A stretch of DNA of 64,000 nt from JAVWJP01 sp036638975 (GCA_036638975.1 JAVWJP010000009.1:1-64000), one strand, 5' to 3'; counted from the stretch's first letter, positions 17,230 to 25,806 are shown. Notes: generated from the sequence alone by a model not told the origin. Numbers and translations: made by a program.

Positions 17230-18453
17230 ATGAACGAACAAGATATCGAGATTTTGCTTAGACAGATAAAAAACATAGTGCATAATAAGCTACCTCTCTC
17301 CGAAGATGAACAGCCAAAGGTTTCATCAAAGGAATTGGTAGATTTGCAAAATGCAATCTCTTATCTTGCCTATTGTTCCGCCGAATCAAACGATTTTCTT
17401 AAAAACTTGTCAATTGGCAACATAAATATAAAAGCCCCCGACAGGCATAATCTTATGGCATCAAATTTAAAAGAGCTACAGTCCAGTCTAAGGCATTTGG
17501 CGTGGCAGGCAAACCAGGTTGCCAACGGCGATTATAAGCAAAAGGTTAGCTTTTTAGGCGAATTTTCTAATTCATTCAACCAAATGGTTGCACAGCTTGA
17601 AGAGAGAGAAAACAAGCTTAAATCCAAGACTGATGCCCTTACTAAATCTATGAACCTGCTTGTTGCCATAATGGACGGTATGCGCGATTGGGTCGTTGTT
17701 ACCGAGAGCAAAACGGGCAAAGTGCTTTATATTAACCTTTCTGCCAAAGAGCACTTTTACAACCCGCAGGAGGACGAGCTTATTTGCTTAGGCAAAAGCT
17801 GCAACCTGCTTGAACATATTCGCGCATATTCATCTTCAGATGACAGTGATGAGTTTATGTTTTCGTGTAATATCAGCGGGAGAGATTTGTACGCCAGAAC
17901 TTTTTCGGTGCAGTGGAACGACAAAATGGCATATGTACATTTTATTTCAGATGTCACTAACGAAAGGGTTCAAAAGGAGCAGCTGGAGAGCCTTGCCTTT
18001 AAAGATGAATTGACAGGGCTTTTTAACAGGCGCTACGGAATGCAAATGCTGGATAATTTGGTATCGGGTAAAAAGGAGTTTACCGTGTGCATGGTCGATT
18101 TAGACGGCCTAAAGTATGTGAACGACAGCAAGGGGCATCTTGTCGGTGATGACTACATAATAACAGTAGCAAATGCAATGCTTGAGATACAAGACGAGGA
18201 CAGTGTAACTTGCAGAGTTGGCGGCGACGAATTTATCATCATTTTTCCAAACTATATCGAAGCCAATGCGCGAGAAAAAGTAAATCTCCTAAACGAAAAA
18301 ATATCTTTAATACAAAAAGACTATACATTATCAATAAGCTGCGGCATTTTTTATGTTTCAAGCAATATGAGCTTGCTGCCGGAAACTATTTTAGAACGAG
18401 CAGACGAAAAAATGTACCTTGTTAAAAAAGCAAAAAAGGCTTGCCGAGAATAA
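17230..18453 (+). CDS. diguanylate cyclase (PAS-GGDEF)
   Basis: 407 residues with no membrane helix. An N-terminal helical region includes a HAMP-like segment (about 85-125), then a PAS-like domain (about 145-245), then a GGDEF domain (about 255-405) with FKDELTGLFNRRYG and an intact active-site GGDEF in CRVGGDEFIIIF. No RxxD inhibitory site is evident just before it. It should make c-di-GMP from GTP. RBS AAAGGGG; probably co-transcribed with the V4R gene. Confidence 0.92.
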   Translation: MNEQDIEILLRQIKNIVHNKLPLSEDEQPKVSSKELVDLQNAISYLAYCSAESNDFLKNLSIGNINIKAPDRHNLMASNLKELQSSLRHLAWQANQVANGDYKQKVSFLGEFSNSFNQMVAQLEERENKLKSKTDALTKSMNLLVAIMDGMRDWVVVTESKTGKVLYINLSAKEHFYNPQEDELICLGKSCNLLEHIRAYSSSDDSDEFMFSCNISGRDLYARTFSVQWNDKMAYVHFISDVTNERVQKEQLESLAFKDELTGLFNRRYGMQMLDNLVSGKKEFTVCMVDLDGLKYVNDSKGHLVGDDYIITVANAMLEIQDEDSVTCRVGGDEFIIIFPNYIEANAREKVNLLNEKISLIQKDYTLSISCGIFYVSSNMSLLPETILERADEKMYLVKKAKKACRE

Positions 18454-18575
18454 CCACGGCATTTGCAATATGCCATTAAAATTAATTTTATATAACGACA
18501 CAAAAAATCACTTAAATACTCCCCCTTACATATAATGAAATGTAATTCAATTTTTCTATATGGAGGGAGCAAAAA

Positions 18576-19673
18576 ATGTTTCAAATTTGCGGTACTATTC
18601 CCCTTTTCACAGAAAACAACTTTAGCTATCAAGGAATAGCCTTTGATGGCTGCTGCTATTATTTAACGGCAAAAAATCGTAAAAAAATATCCAAGCTGGA
18701 TAAATGTCTTAAATTAGTAGAGGATATACCGGTGGGCAGAGTTTATTCGTCAATTTGCTATGACAGCACCGAAAAATGCTTTTGGGCAACGTCGTGTACA
18801 CGCTGCCACGGAATTTATAAGCTAAACGAAGACCTAAAGGAAGTAAGCCTGCTTAGACCGGAGCCTTTTTGCGGGGTTTTTTCATGCGTTGCATATTGCT
18901 GCAAAAGCAACTCTCTGCTTGTTTCAATGGGCGATAAAATAATACATATAAATAAGCTTCACCCGGAAAATGCAGATGAAATTAAGCATTGCCCGGGTGC
19001 GTTTATAACAGGTGTCACCTGCATATCTCCCTGTTATATTTATTATTTTATAAAAGACGAACAGCAAGTGCGTGTTATATCTGAGGACGGTGCTATTATT
19101 GAAGAATTTACACCTCCCGAGGGCGATATTATACGGCAGATGCTTTATTGCGGACGCGACCTTGAATACGATTATTTTAAAGCACTCACATTAAAACAAG
19201 GCTGTTACCCATACCTTTTAGAGCTGCGCCTGCCGCGCCATATTATGGGCAATATTTTGCCGTGCAACAAAATATGCTGCGGCTGCCATGGCGATTGCAC
19301 AGCACCCTGTGACGAATGCGAGTGCTGTCCACCGCGCCCGCCATACAACGGCTGCAACGACATTTTAGAATCTATCGCCCTTGTAGAAGCAGCTATAGCG
19401 CACATTTTAAATGCCGAGGGCGAGAAAATACAAAAAGCTGTTGCTATTGCAAGCTGCACCGCCGAGCTTTTAGCGGTAAACGAAGAAGTAAACCGCACCA
19501 TAATTTATGTAACACAGCTTGAACAAGTGCTGTACTCAAAGCTTGAAGCGGCACAAAAATGCTACTGTCCCATTGTGCCTCCATGTAATGACTGTACTGA
19601 AAACGAATGTGGTATTGATTGCGAAATGGAGTGCGAAGCAGACAGCGAAATCAACTGTGAAAAAACAAAATAA
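18576..19673 (+). CDS. Cys-rich protein with a clostridial spore-type C-terminal domain
   Basis: 365 residues, no signal peptide. The N-terminal 220 residues look like a beta-propeller-like fold with Cys in nearly every strand. A Cys-rich hinge follows (KICCGCHGDCTAPCDECECC, about 230-250). Then comes a helical domain with SIALVEAAIAHILNAEGEK and LLAVNEEVNRTI, shared with the product of 19848-20120, and a Cys/Glu-rich tail. Similar helical domains occur in clostridial proteins thought to be spore-coat associated. RBS GGAGGGAG. A CATATAAT element at 18526-18533, preceded by AC 17 bases upstream, resembles a mother-cell sigma (SigE/SigK) promoter. Role inferred. Confidence 0.7.
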   Translation: MFQICGTIPLFTENNFSYQGIAFDGCCYYLTAKNRKKISKLDKCLKLVEDIPVGRVYSSICYDSTEKCFWATSCTRCHGIYKLNEDLKEVSLLRPEPFCGVFSCVAYCCKSNSLLVSMGDKIIHINKLHPENADEIKHCPGAFITGVTCISPCYIYYFIKDEQQVRVISEDGAIIEEFTPPEGDIIRQMLYCGRDLEYDYFKALTLKQGCYPYLLELRLPRHIMGNILPCNKICCGCHGDCTAPCDECECCPPRPPYNGCNDILESIALVEAAIAHILNAEGEKIQKAVAIASCTAELLAVNEEVNRTIIYVTQLEQVLYSKLEAAQKCYCPIVPPCNDCTENECGIDCEMECEADSEINCEKTK

Positions 19674-19684
19674 AACAAAAAATC

Positions 19685-19722
19685 AAAAGCTGCCGCGCTT
19701 AACCTAGCTGCGGCAGCTTTTG
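19685..19722 (+). terminator. intrinsic terminator
   Basis: AAAAGCTGCCGC pairs with GCGGCAGCTTTT just after the Cys-rich gene. Confidence 0.85.
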
Positions 19723-19752
19723 CATTAAAGCATATATTTAAAACTTAGCGGT

Positions 19753-19796
19753 AAAAAGCTCAAGGATAACTGAAGCTGTTATCCTTGAGCTTTTTT
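19753..19796. terminator. bidirectional intrinsic terminator
   Basis: AAGCTCAAGGATAAC pairs with GTTATCCTTGAGCTT. T6 follows on plus and an A5 tract precedes it, so it also serves the convergent minus-strand gene. Confidence 0.88.
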
Positions 19797-19847
19797 GTGT
19801 ACTTTATTGCATATTATTTTTGATATTGGAAAGTTGCAGCGGATATG

Positions 19848-20120
19848 TTAAGCGCTTATTTTAGCCGCAAACAAATCCAGCTTGCTCTGAAGTATCATCT
19901 CTAAGCGTGTAATGGCGTTTATTGTGTTTTGCACAGACTGGTTTACAGCCAAAAGCTCTGCCGCCGTAACGCCTGACATAGCCACAAAAGCCTGAATTTT
20001 TTCACCCTCGGCATTTAAAATATGAGAAAGACCTGTTTCCTCAAGTGCCACTGATTCGATTAAATCTGCTATAGCTTGTGCTGTGGTTACTGTGCCTGGG
20101 GTAATTACCGGCATTGACAT
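19848..20120 (-). CDS. small protein of the shared clostridial spore-type domain
   Basis: 90 residues from ATG 20120. After a short MSMPVITPGTVT lead, the whole chain is the helical domain SVALEETGLSHILNAEGEK ... AELLAVNQSVQNTINAITRLE, closely similar to residues 265-330 of the convergent 18576 gene product. AAAGGA lies 9 bases before this ATG; an ATG directly abutting that RBS (20129) is less likely. A CATAAGATA box upstream suggests SigK control. Probably expressed during sporulation and structural. Confidence 0.75.
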   Translation of the reverse strand: MSMPVITPGTVTTAQAIADLIESVALEETGLSHILNAEGEKIQAFVAMSGVTAAELLAVNQSVQNTINAITRLEMILQSKLDLFAAKISA

Positions 20121-20169
20121 AAAAATCATTCCTTTACTGTTTTGTGAATAGCTTACGCCATTCTCTTAT

Positions 20170-20196
20170 TATCTTATGTAATAAGGGCGGAATGTG
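20170..20196 (-). promoter_or_regulatory. candidate SigK-type promoter
   Basis: On the minus strand, CATAAGATA (20178-20170) matches the SigK -10 consensus CATANNNTA exactly. AC dinucleotides lie 15 and 17 bases upstream. It is about 50 bases before ATG 20120. The match is short, so this is suggestive only. Confidence 0.45.
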
Positions 20197-20313
20197 TTCT
20201 TATAATATTAGAAGATAATCAGAGCATCTGTTAAAGATTGACTTATAAACGTTAGAGTGATAGAATATTTAGAGTAAGTAAAATATCAACACATAAAATG
20301 GAGGTGGGCTTTG

Positions 20314-20400
20314 TTGGACGACAATATAGGACGAAGTAAGAATACTGCTAAAACAGATATGACAACCGTATTATGCCCGCCGGCGTCACAGGTTTTTTAA
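20314..20400 (+). CDS. putative leader peptide of mgtE
   Basis: A 28-codon ORF starting at TTG 20314 (or TTG 20311), with GGAGGTGGG ideally placed 6-9 bases upstream. The product starts MDDNIGRSKNTAK and ends CPPASQVF. It lies 84 bases before mgtE, and the mRNA around its stop folds into alternative hairpins. Acidic residues directly after the start and a Cys-Pro-Pro near the end are features that could make its translation sensitive to ribosome state or Mg, as known for enterobacterial MgtL. That parallel is inference. An overlapping ATG ORF of 13 codons starts at 20298. Confidence 0.45.
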   Translation: MDDNIGRSKNTAKTDMTTVLCPPASQVF

Positions 20401-20474
20401 TGTGACACCTCCCGCGGGTAAGCTGTTGCCGTGTCTGATTCATTAGACATGGCTATTTTTATGCCCAAAAATAG
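20382..20474 (+). promoter_or_regulatory. structured mgtE mRNA leader, possible attenuator
   Basis: Three consecutive hairpins. GGCGTCACA/TGTGACACC (20382-20409) overlaps the leader ORF stop. CCGTGTCT/AGACATGG (20429-20452) is followed by CTATTTTTA. CTATTTTT/AAAAATAG (20453-20474) directly abuts the mgtE Shine-Dalgarno GGAGG (20474-20478). The second and third could act as terminator and RBS-occluding elements. Conserved M-box motifs were looked for and not found. Confidence 0.5.
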
Positions 20475-20483
20475 GAGGATATT

Positions 20484-21815
20484 ATGGATAAAAAAGTACT
20501 GGTAAAGCTACTTGAAGAAAAAAAATTTAAGTCTATACACGAGGTACTGTCAATATACAATTCGGTAGATTTGGCAGCCTTGCTCTCTGAACTTGACAGC
20601 GACAATTTAGCAATTGCCTTTAGGCTTATAAAAAAAGAAAAAGCCGCCGAGGTTTTTTCTTACATGGAAAACGACATTCGTCAAGAGCTTATACGCACCT
20701 TCAGCAAGCAAGAGGTATACAGCTTGTTTGATGCCATGTTTGCCGATGATGCAGTTGATTTTTTAAGCGATATGCCCGCTAATGTGGTAACACAGCTTTT
20801 AGAAAGCATAGACAAAGAAAGCCGAGCCGATATAAACCACCTTTTGCAATACTCTGATGACAGCGCCGGAAGTATTATGACGGTAGAGTTTATAGAGCTT
20901 AACCTTAAACTTACGGTAAAAGAGGCACTAGAAAAAATACGCACCATAGGCATTGACAGCGAAACCGTCTACACCTGCTACGTAACACAAAAGCGCAAGC
21001 TTTTAGGCATAGTAACCGCAAAAGATTTACTAATAAGCGACGGGGATACAGCTATCAGCTCGCTGATGAACAAAAGCTTTATTTCTGTCAGGACCAACGA
21101 TGACAGAGAATATGCGGCAAATATGTTTCGTAAATACGGTCTTATCGCCATACCTGTTGTAGATTCCGAGGGCTGCATTGTCGGCATAATTACCTTTGAC
21201 GATGCCATGGACGTTCTAACAGAGGAAACCACCGAGGATATCCACAAAATGGCAGCTATCGCCGCAAGTGACGAGGCTTACCTTAAAACCTCTGTGCTAA
21301 AACACGCAAAAAACCGCATTGTATGGCTTTTGGTGCTAATGTTTTCGGCAACACTTACAGGTGCAATAATTTCTCGCTATCAAGACGCATTTACTCTGAT
21401 GCCTATTTTAGTGTCGTTTATACCCATGCTTATGGATACCGGCGGAAACTGCGGCTCCCAAAGCTCCACGCTTATAATACGCGGGCTTGCCGTGGACGAG
21501 CTGCATTTTTCTGACACTTTAAGAATATTGTGGAAAGAATTTAGAGTGTCAATAGTTGTAAGCATAGTCCTCGCTATAGCAAACGGTTTAAGAATCATGC
21601 TTATTTACAAAGACCCAAGGCTGGCGCTCGTAATATCTCTTTCGCTTATTGCAACTATTGTTGCCGCAAAGCTTGTAGGCTGTATGCTGCCCATTTTGGC
21701 TAAAAAATGCCATGTAGACCCCGCCATTATGGCGTCCCCGCTTATAACCACAATAGTTGACACATTTTCAATTATAATTTACTTTAATATTGCCACTATG
21801 GTCTTTAAGCTGTAG
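20484..21815 (+). CDS. mgtE: magnesium transporter MgtE
   Basis: 443 residues, standard length. Cytosolic N domain (about 1-125), paired CBS domains (about 130-250) that sense intracellular Mg, a connecting helix, and five membrane helices. The pore signature is seen in PILVSFIPMLMDTGGNCGSQS near residue 310-330. It forms a homodimeric Mg2+ channel. RBS AGGAGG nine bases before ATG. The unusual leader upstream suggests post-transcriptional control of uptake. Confidence 0.95.
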   Translation: MDKKVLVKLLEEKKFKSIHEVLSIYNSVDLAALLSELDSDNLAIAFRLIKKEKAAEVFSYMENDIRQELIRTFSKQEVYSLFDAMFADDAVDFLSDMPANVVTQLLESIDKESRADINHLLQYSDDSAGSIMTVEFIELNLKLTVKEALEKIRTIGIDSETVYTCYVTQKRKLLGIVTAKDLLISDGDTAISSLMNKSFISVRTNDDREYAANMFRKYGLIAIPVVDSEGCIVGIITFDDAMDVLTEETTEDIHKMAAIAASDEAYLKTSVLKHAKNRIVWLLVLMFSATLTGAIISRYQDAFTLMPILVSFIPMLMDTGGNCGSQSSTLIIRGLAVDELHFSDTLRILWKEFRVSIVVSIVLAIANGLRIMLIYKDPRLALVISLSLIATIVAAKLVGCMLPILAKKCHVDPAIMASPLITTIVDTFSIIIYFNIATMVFKL

Positions 21816-21891
21816 CATAATAATAAATAAGCCTTTTCGCGCGCTATTTTTTAATATTTTGCAGCGCATTTTCTTCTATAACCGTGCCCCA

Positions 21892-22476
21892 TTAAAAATA
21901 TTTATTAAGTATTTTACACACCGTGCCCTGCTCAAGCTCGCCCAAAGGCACAAAGGGCAGCGGCGGTGTGCTAAGCGGCAAAAGCTGTTTTTCATAGCAA
22001 GTGGTGTTAAGCCACTGCCCGCGCTTAAAGCCGACATTTTTTGTAACCCCAACTTGCTCGAAGCCCTGTGCAAGATGAAAGCTTTGGCTGCTCGCGTTTT
22101 CGCCGCTTACACAGGCGTAAACCATGTAAACCCCCTGCTTTTGCAGCAGCTCAAACAGTGCCGCATAAAGCGCCTTGCCTATACCCCTGTGCTGTGCCTG
22201 CGGAGCAAGATAAACAGAGGTTTCTACGCTCCATGCGTATGCCGCCCTCGCCCTGTAGCGCAGCGCGTATGCGTAGCCCACAGGCACAGCATCAAGCTCG
22301 CACACAAGGTATGGGTATTTTGCAGTCACCTCGCTAATACGCTTTGAAAACTCATCTGTGCTTGGCACTTCGTACTCGAAGCTTATGTTTGTGTGCTCTA
22401 CATACGGCGCATATATTTTTAAAAGCGAGCGTGCGTCCTCTGGGCTTGCCATTCGTAATCTCATATCATTCACCAC
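21892..22476 (-). CDS. GNAT N-acetyltransferase, PAT/phosphinothricin-type
   Basis: 194 residues. GNAT fold of the PAT/YncA type: MRLRMASPEDARSLLKIYAPYV, then SFEYEVPSTDEF, the ETSVYLAPQAQHRGIGKALY acetyl-CoA pyrophosphate loop (Q-x-x-G-x-G type) and ASSQSFHLAQGFEQVGV. Homologues acetylate amino-acid-like substrates; the actual substrate is unknown. The GTG at 22476 has GAGGGTG at good spacing; ATG 22464 is the alternative and fits the family start. The C-terminal 25 residues extend past the usual end. AraC-type gene lies 12 bases upstream and probably shares its transcript. Confidence 0.85.
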   Translation of the reverse strand: MVNDMRLRMASPEDARSLLKIYAPYVEHTNISFEYEVPSTDEFSKRISEVTAKYPYLVCELDAVPVGYAYALRYRARAAYAWSVETSVYLAPQAQHRGIGKALYAALFELLQKQGVYMVYACVSGENASSQSFHLAQGFEQVGVTKNVGFKRGQWLNTTCYEKQLLPLSTPPLPFVPLGELEQGTVCKILNKYF

Positions 22477-22488
22477 TATGCACCCTCT

Positions 22489-22869
22489 TTACAAATAATA
22501 TACCTGCTCCAGCTCTGCTGCTTCGTCACTGCTGCCCGCACTTTTTGCGTACTGCCGCGGCGTTTGCCCCGTTGCTTTTTTAAACACCTTGCAAAAATAA
22601 TTAGCGCCCGCAAAACCTACCATGTCGGCAATTGCTTCCAAATTATATTCACCTGTGCGCAGAAGCAGCTTTGCATTTTTAAGCCGCGTTTCGCACAAAT
22701 ATTTGCCAGGCGGAATACCCATGTACAATGAAAATTCTCGTATAAGATGAGGCTTGCTTACTGCAAGCGTCTGCGCCAGCTCGTCAATCCCCGCGATATA
22801 AGCGTATTTTTTGCGTATTAGCACCTCGGCTTCGCACACTAGCTGCGGCGTTTCATTAAGCTTTTGCAT
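22489..22869 (-). CDS. AraC-family helix-turn-helix transcriptional regulator
   Basis: 126 residues from ATG 22869 (RBS GAGGTG). The protein is almost only the double-HTH AraC DNA-binding domain: IDELAQTLAVSKPHLIREF (first HTH), then LEAIADMVGFAGANYFCKVFKKATGQTPRQY (second HTH and family signature). No effector-binding domain is present, so it either responds through another protein or through its level. It lies directly upstream of the acetyltransferase gene on the same strand. Confidence 0.9.
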   Translation of the reverse strand: MQKLNETPQLVCEAEVLIRKKYAYIAGIDELAQTLAVSKPHLIREFSLYMGIPPGKYLCETRLKNAKLLLRTGEYNLEAIADMVGFAGANYFCKVFKKATGQTPRQYAKSAGSSDEAAELEQVYYL

Positions 22870-23008
22870 TTTACACCTCACATCAACAAATTACCATTGT
22901 AAACCTTGTCCGCACGTAATATAATAAGCCTATAGCTTAATTACTATTATACAAGCACTTAAAAAAAGTGCAAGTAAGCAAGCAAAATTAAGAGAAGTGG
23001 GTGTAATA

Positions 23009-24121
23009 ATGGCAAGTATCAGTTTAAAAAACATTTTTAAAATCTACCCGGGTGACGTTACAGCCGTCAGCGATTTTTGCCTTGAGATTGAGGACAAGGA
23101 ATTTGTTATTTTGGTAGGTCCTTCGGGCTGCGGTAAATCTACCACCTTGCGTATGATAGCCGGTCTTGAAGAAATAAGCAAGGGCGAGCTTTACATAGGA
23201 GACCGTCTTGTAAACGACGTTGCACCTAAGGACAGAGATATCGCGATGGTTTTTCAAAACTATGCCCTGTACCCGCACATGACAGTTTTTAAAAACATGG
23301 CATTTGGGCTTGAGCTGCGCAAGGTTCCTAAGGAAGAAATTAAAGAAAAGGTAGAGGCTGCTGCCAAAATTCTTGATATCGAGCACCTGCTTAACCGCAA
23401 ACCAAAGGCTCTTTCGGGCGGTCAGCGCCAGCGTGTTGCTTTAGGGCGCGCCATGGTTCGCGACCCGGCGGTTTTCTTACTTGACGAGCCGCTTTCTAAC
23501 CTAGATGCAAAGCTGCGTACCTCTATGAGAACCGAAATTACAAAGCTGCACAAGCGCCTTGGCACAACCTTTGTTTATGTAACGCACGACCAAACCGAGG
23601 CTATGACAATGGGTGACAGAATAGTAGTTATGAAAGATGGCTTTGTTCAGCAGGTAAACACACCGCAAAAGCTGTACGACGAACCTTGCAATATGTTTGT
23701 GGCAGGCTTTATAGGCTCACCGCAAATGAACTTTATAGAAGCTACTCTTAACAAAAAAGATAATGGCTACACAGCCGATTTTGACAAGTATTCAATAAAT
23801 ATTCCATCTGGCAAGGCGACACCCGAAACCCTTAACAAATACATTGGCAAAACAGTAATAATGGGCATTCGCCCCGAGAACATTCACGACGAGCCTGTGT
23901 TCCTTGAGAGCGCAGAGCATAGCGTAGTAGATGCAAAGGTTGATGTTGCTGAGATGATGGGCGCAGAGATATTCTTATACCTCGATTGCGCCGGCGTAAA
24001 GCTTACGGCAAAGGTTCCCTCACGCTCTACAGCTAAGGCAGATGACGTACTTAAAATTGCTTTTGATAACAACAAGCTGCATATGTTCGACAAAGAAACC
24101 GAGCTTGTCATCTTCAATTAA
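23009..24121 (+). CDS. sugar ABC transporter ATP-binding protein, MsmK/UgpC family
   Basis: About 370 residues. ABC ATPase with Walker A GPSGCGKST, Q-loop, signature LSGGQRQRVALGRAM, Walker B VFLLDEP and H-loop THDQTEAMTMGDR. A C-terminal OB/TOBE regulatory domain includes MGIRPENIHDE. This is the promiscuous ATPase energising several CUT1 carbohydrate importers, which commonly lack their own ATPase; no permease lies nearby, as expected for an orphan MsmK. ATG 23009 was chosen over GTG 22997 because homology starts there. Terminator follows. Confidence 0.93.
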   Translation: MASISLKNIFKIYPGDVTAVSDFCLEIEDKEFVILVGPSGCGKSTTLRMIAGLEEISKGELYIGDRLVNDVAPKDRDIAMVFQNYALYPHMTVFKNMAFGLELRKVPKEEIKEKVEAAAKILDIEHLLNRKPKALSGGQRQRVALGRAMVRDPAVFLLDEPLSNLDAKLRTSMRTEITKLHKRLGTTFVYVTHDQTEAMTMGDRIVVMKDGFVQQVNTPQKLYDEPCNMFVAGFIGSPQMNFIEATLNKKDNGYTADFDKYSINIPSGKATPETLNKYIGKTVIMGIRPENIHDEPVFLESAEHSVVDAKVDVAEMMGAEIFLYLDCAGVKLTAKVPSRSTAKADDVLKIAFDNNKLHMFDKETELVIFN

Positions 24122-24146
24122 CTTATCTCTTACCCCCTATTTATGC

Positions 24147-24182
24147 AAAAAGAGTACCAGCTTTAAAGCCGGTGCTCTTTTT
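24147..24182 (+). terminator. intrinsic terminator
   Basis: AAAGAGTACCAGCTTT pairs with AAAGCCGGTGCTCTTT (two G-T pairs), followed by T-rich sequence. Ends the ABC ATPase gene. Confidence 0.85.
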
Positions 24183-24203
24183 GCTTTGTTACATGCTAAG
24201 CTT

Positions 24204-24250
24204 TTAGACACAAAAAAACAAGGCACCGTGGAGAATCGGTGCCTCGTTTT
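24204..24250 (-). terminator. intrinsic terminator of surface protein copy 1
   Basis: AAACAAGGCACCG pairs with CGGTGCCTCGTTT (one mismatch/wobble); the minus-strand T-tract comes from the A-run at 24210-24216. Duplicated at 25807-25850. Confidence 0.85.
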
Positions 24251-24287
24251 ATTTAGCCTTTCGGCATAATTAACTTATAAGGGTTAA

Positions 24288-25451
24288 TTATTTACGTTTT
24301 GCAACTGCAATGCCAGCTACAGAAACTACTGCAAGAGCAACAGCAAGGCCAACGAAGTCGTTAGCGCCTGTGTCAGGGTTTGGTACTGCTGTGCCAGGTG
24401 TGCCGGGTGCTACTGGGTCTACCGGTGCATCTGTTGCAGGCTCTTCAGCTACTTTAAGCTCTTGTGCAGATACAACATAGTTGCCGAGTTTGTTTGTTTT
24501 GATTTCAAAGCAAGAAGCATCGGAGTTGTATTTAGCATCTTTGTTTACTGTAAGTTTGCCGCTCTCGTAGTTGTAAAGAACAGGAGCAACCATTTTGCCG
24601 TCTTTGTTTTCTACCATGTCAGCAGGGATTACTAATTTGCCTGTGCGACGGAAAGTTTTGTTGTTGCCTTCAAATTTGTAGATTTTAAGGTCAGCATCTG
24701 GGAATTTCTCTGTAAGGGCATCGTCTTTTGTTACCAGACGGAGGTAAAGGTCTTTTTGGTCTTTAGCGTCTACATCGAAATGTACGTCGGTGTCACCAAA
24801 GTAAGCTTCTACCTTCTCTTGTCCTTCAAAGTTAACAATTGCGCCGTCCTTAGGGACTGTAAAGCTGCCGGCAGCGTCTTTTGTTCCATAACCAACTGAA
24901 CCATTAAATGGCATACTACCGAGGAACTGGAAGCTAGGAACTATGTCGCCGCCCTTATAAACATCAAATGAGAAGTTTAAGTCAGCAGCTTCTTTATTGA
25001 ATTTATTTGCTGTTGTAAAAGAAACTAAAGCTGTGTTAACTTTTTTGCCGGCATTAAATGTTTCTGTAATCTTACCATCTTTGTCTTTAAAGCCTTTTAC
25101 ACCTTTAACAACGAAAGCCGGTCTGCTAGAAATGTAACCTGCGCCGTCTGTAACGTCTGTTCTAATTCTCAAAGCACTGTATGTTGAGATTTTACTCATC
25201 ATACCTGAATCCATAAAAGGTAGACCTTTTGCGTCGCTTGCTTCGCTTTTGGCATACGCAACCTCGTAATAATAAGTTGTATTTGATCTAAGGTCAGTGC
25301 CGTCCACATCTTTAAGGTAGTCTGACGATATTGTATAAAGGTTGCTGAAGATAACTACGTCATTTGCTTTTGTGCTTGGAGCAGCAAAAGCAACTGTTGC
25401 CATGCCAAAGGCAAGAACAACTGCAAGTACAAGTGCAAGTACTTTTTTCAT
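24288..25451 (-). CDS. surface protein with NPDTG-type sorting signal, copy 1
   Basis: 387 residues. Signal peptide (MKKVLALVLAVVLAFG ... AFAAP), a beta-rich ectodomain with repeated YYY, TDVTDGAGYISSRPAF and FTTANKFNKEAADLNF segments, a domain ending KTNKLGNYVVSAQEL, and a Pro/Ala/Thr linker (about 330-350). The C-terminus has NPDTGAND, a hydrophobic helix and KRK. That is the layout of a sortase substrate with a non-LPXTG motif. RBS GGAGG nine bases before ATG. The strong promoter suggests an abundant wall protein. Function unrecognised. Confidence 0.8.
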   Translation of the reverse strand: MKKVLALVLAVVLAFGMATVAFAAPSTKANDVVIFSNLYTISSDYLKDVDGTDLRSNTTYYYEVAYAKSEASDAKGLPFMDSGMMSKISTYSALRIRTDVTDGAGYISSRPAFVVKGVKGFKDKDGKITETFNAGKKVNTALVSFTTANKFNKEAADLNFSFDVYKGGDIVPSFQFLGSMPFNGSVGYGTKDAAGSFTVPKDGAIVNFEGQEKVEAYFGDTDVHFDVDAKDQKDLYLRLVTKDDALTEKFPDADLKIYKFEGNNKTFRRTGKLVIPADMVENKDGKMVAPVLYNYESGKLTVNKDAKYNSDASCFEIKTNKLGNYVVSAQELKVAEEPATDAPVDPVAPGTPGTAVPNPDTGANDFVGLAVALAVVSVAGIAVAKRK

Positions 25452-25522
25452 GTGTAAATTCCTCCATAAATTTTATTAATTTTTTAGTCCTCAGAGTCTC
25501 CATCTCTGTTTTGACTATCCTT

Positions 25523-25551
25523 AGTATAACCACACAAGTTACAGTTGTCAA
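25523..25551 (-). promoter_or_regulatory. consensus sigma-A promoter of surface protein copy 1
   Basis: On the minus strand TTGACA (25551-25546), 17-base spacer, TATACT (25528-25523). One mismatch from full consensus, so a strong promoter. Confidence 0.88.
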
Positions 25552-25696
25552 GTGTTTTTGAAAAAAAGTTGTAATTTATTTGTAACTATTTATAGCATAG
25601 CGCTAAATATTACACTTTACAAATGTTTTTTCATTAAAAGAGGTACTTTTTATGCTTGAGCTTCCATTTTTAAGTTACATTATGTAACTATTGAGT

Positions 25697-25806
25697 TTTG
25701 GACTTGGCAAAGTTCTACGCCTATGGCGACACCACCGGAGATTTCTCTATGTTCAAGCTTGTGAGTCACTCCACCGCAATAAACCCTATGTGAGAACTTT
25801 TGGACA
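25697..25806 (+). pseudogene. relic of a HAD phosphatase gene
   Basis: This 110-base segment is a diverged copy of 28014-28129 inside the HAD gene. It encodes LDLAKFYAYGDTTGDFSMF and VSHSTAINPM before a TGA, against VGHSTAINPT in the intact gene. It lacks the 5' four-fifths and the 3' end. It sits exactly at the junction between the two surface-protein copies, showing that the ancestral duplicated block included at least part of the HAD gene. Confidence 0.88.

Noticed and set aside
20285..20484. M-box (ykoK) magnesium riboswitch upstream of mgtE
   Set aside because: The conserved M-box segments (GTTAGGTGAGGCTCC-like and GCTGCCGCCC-like) could not be found; only local hairpins and a small ORF are visible.
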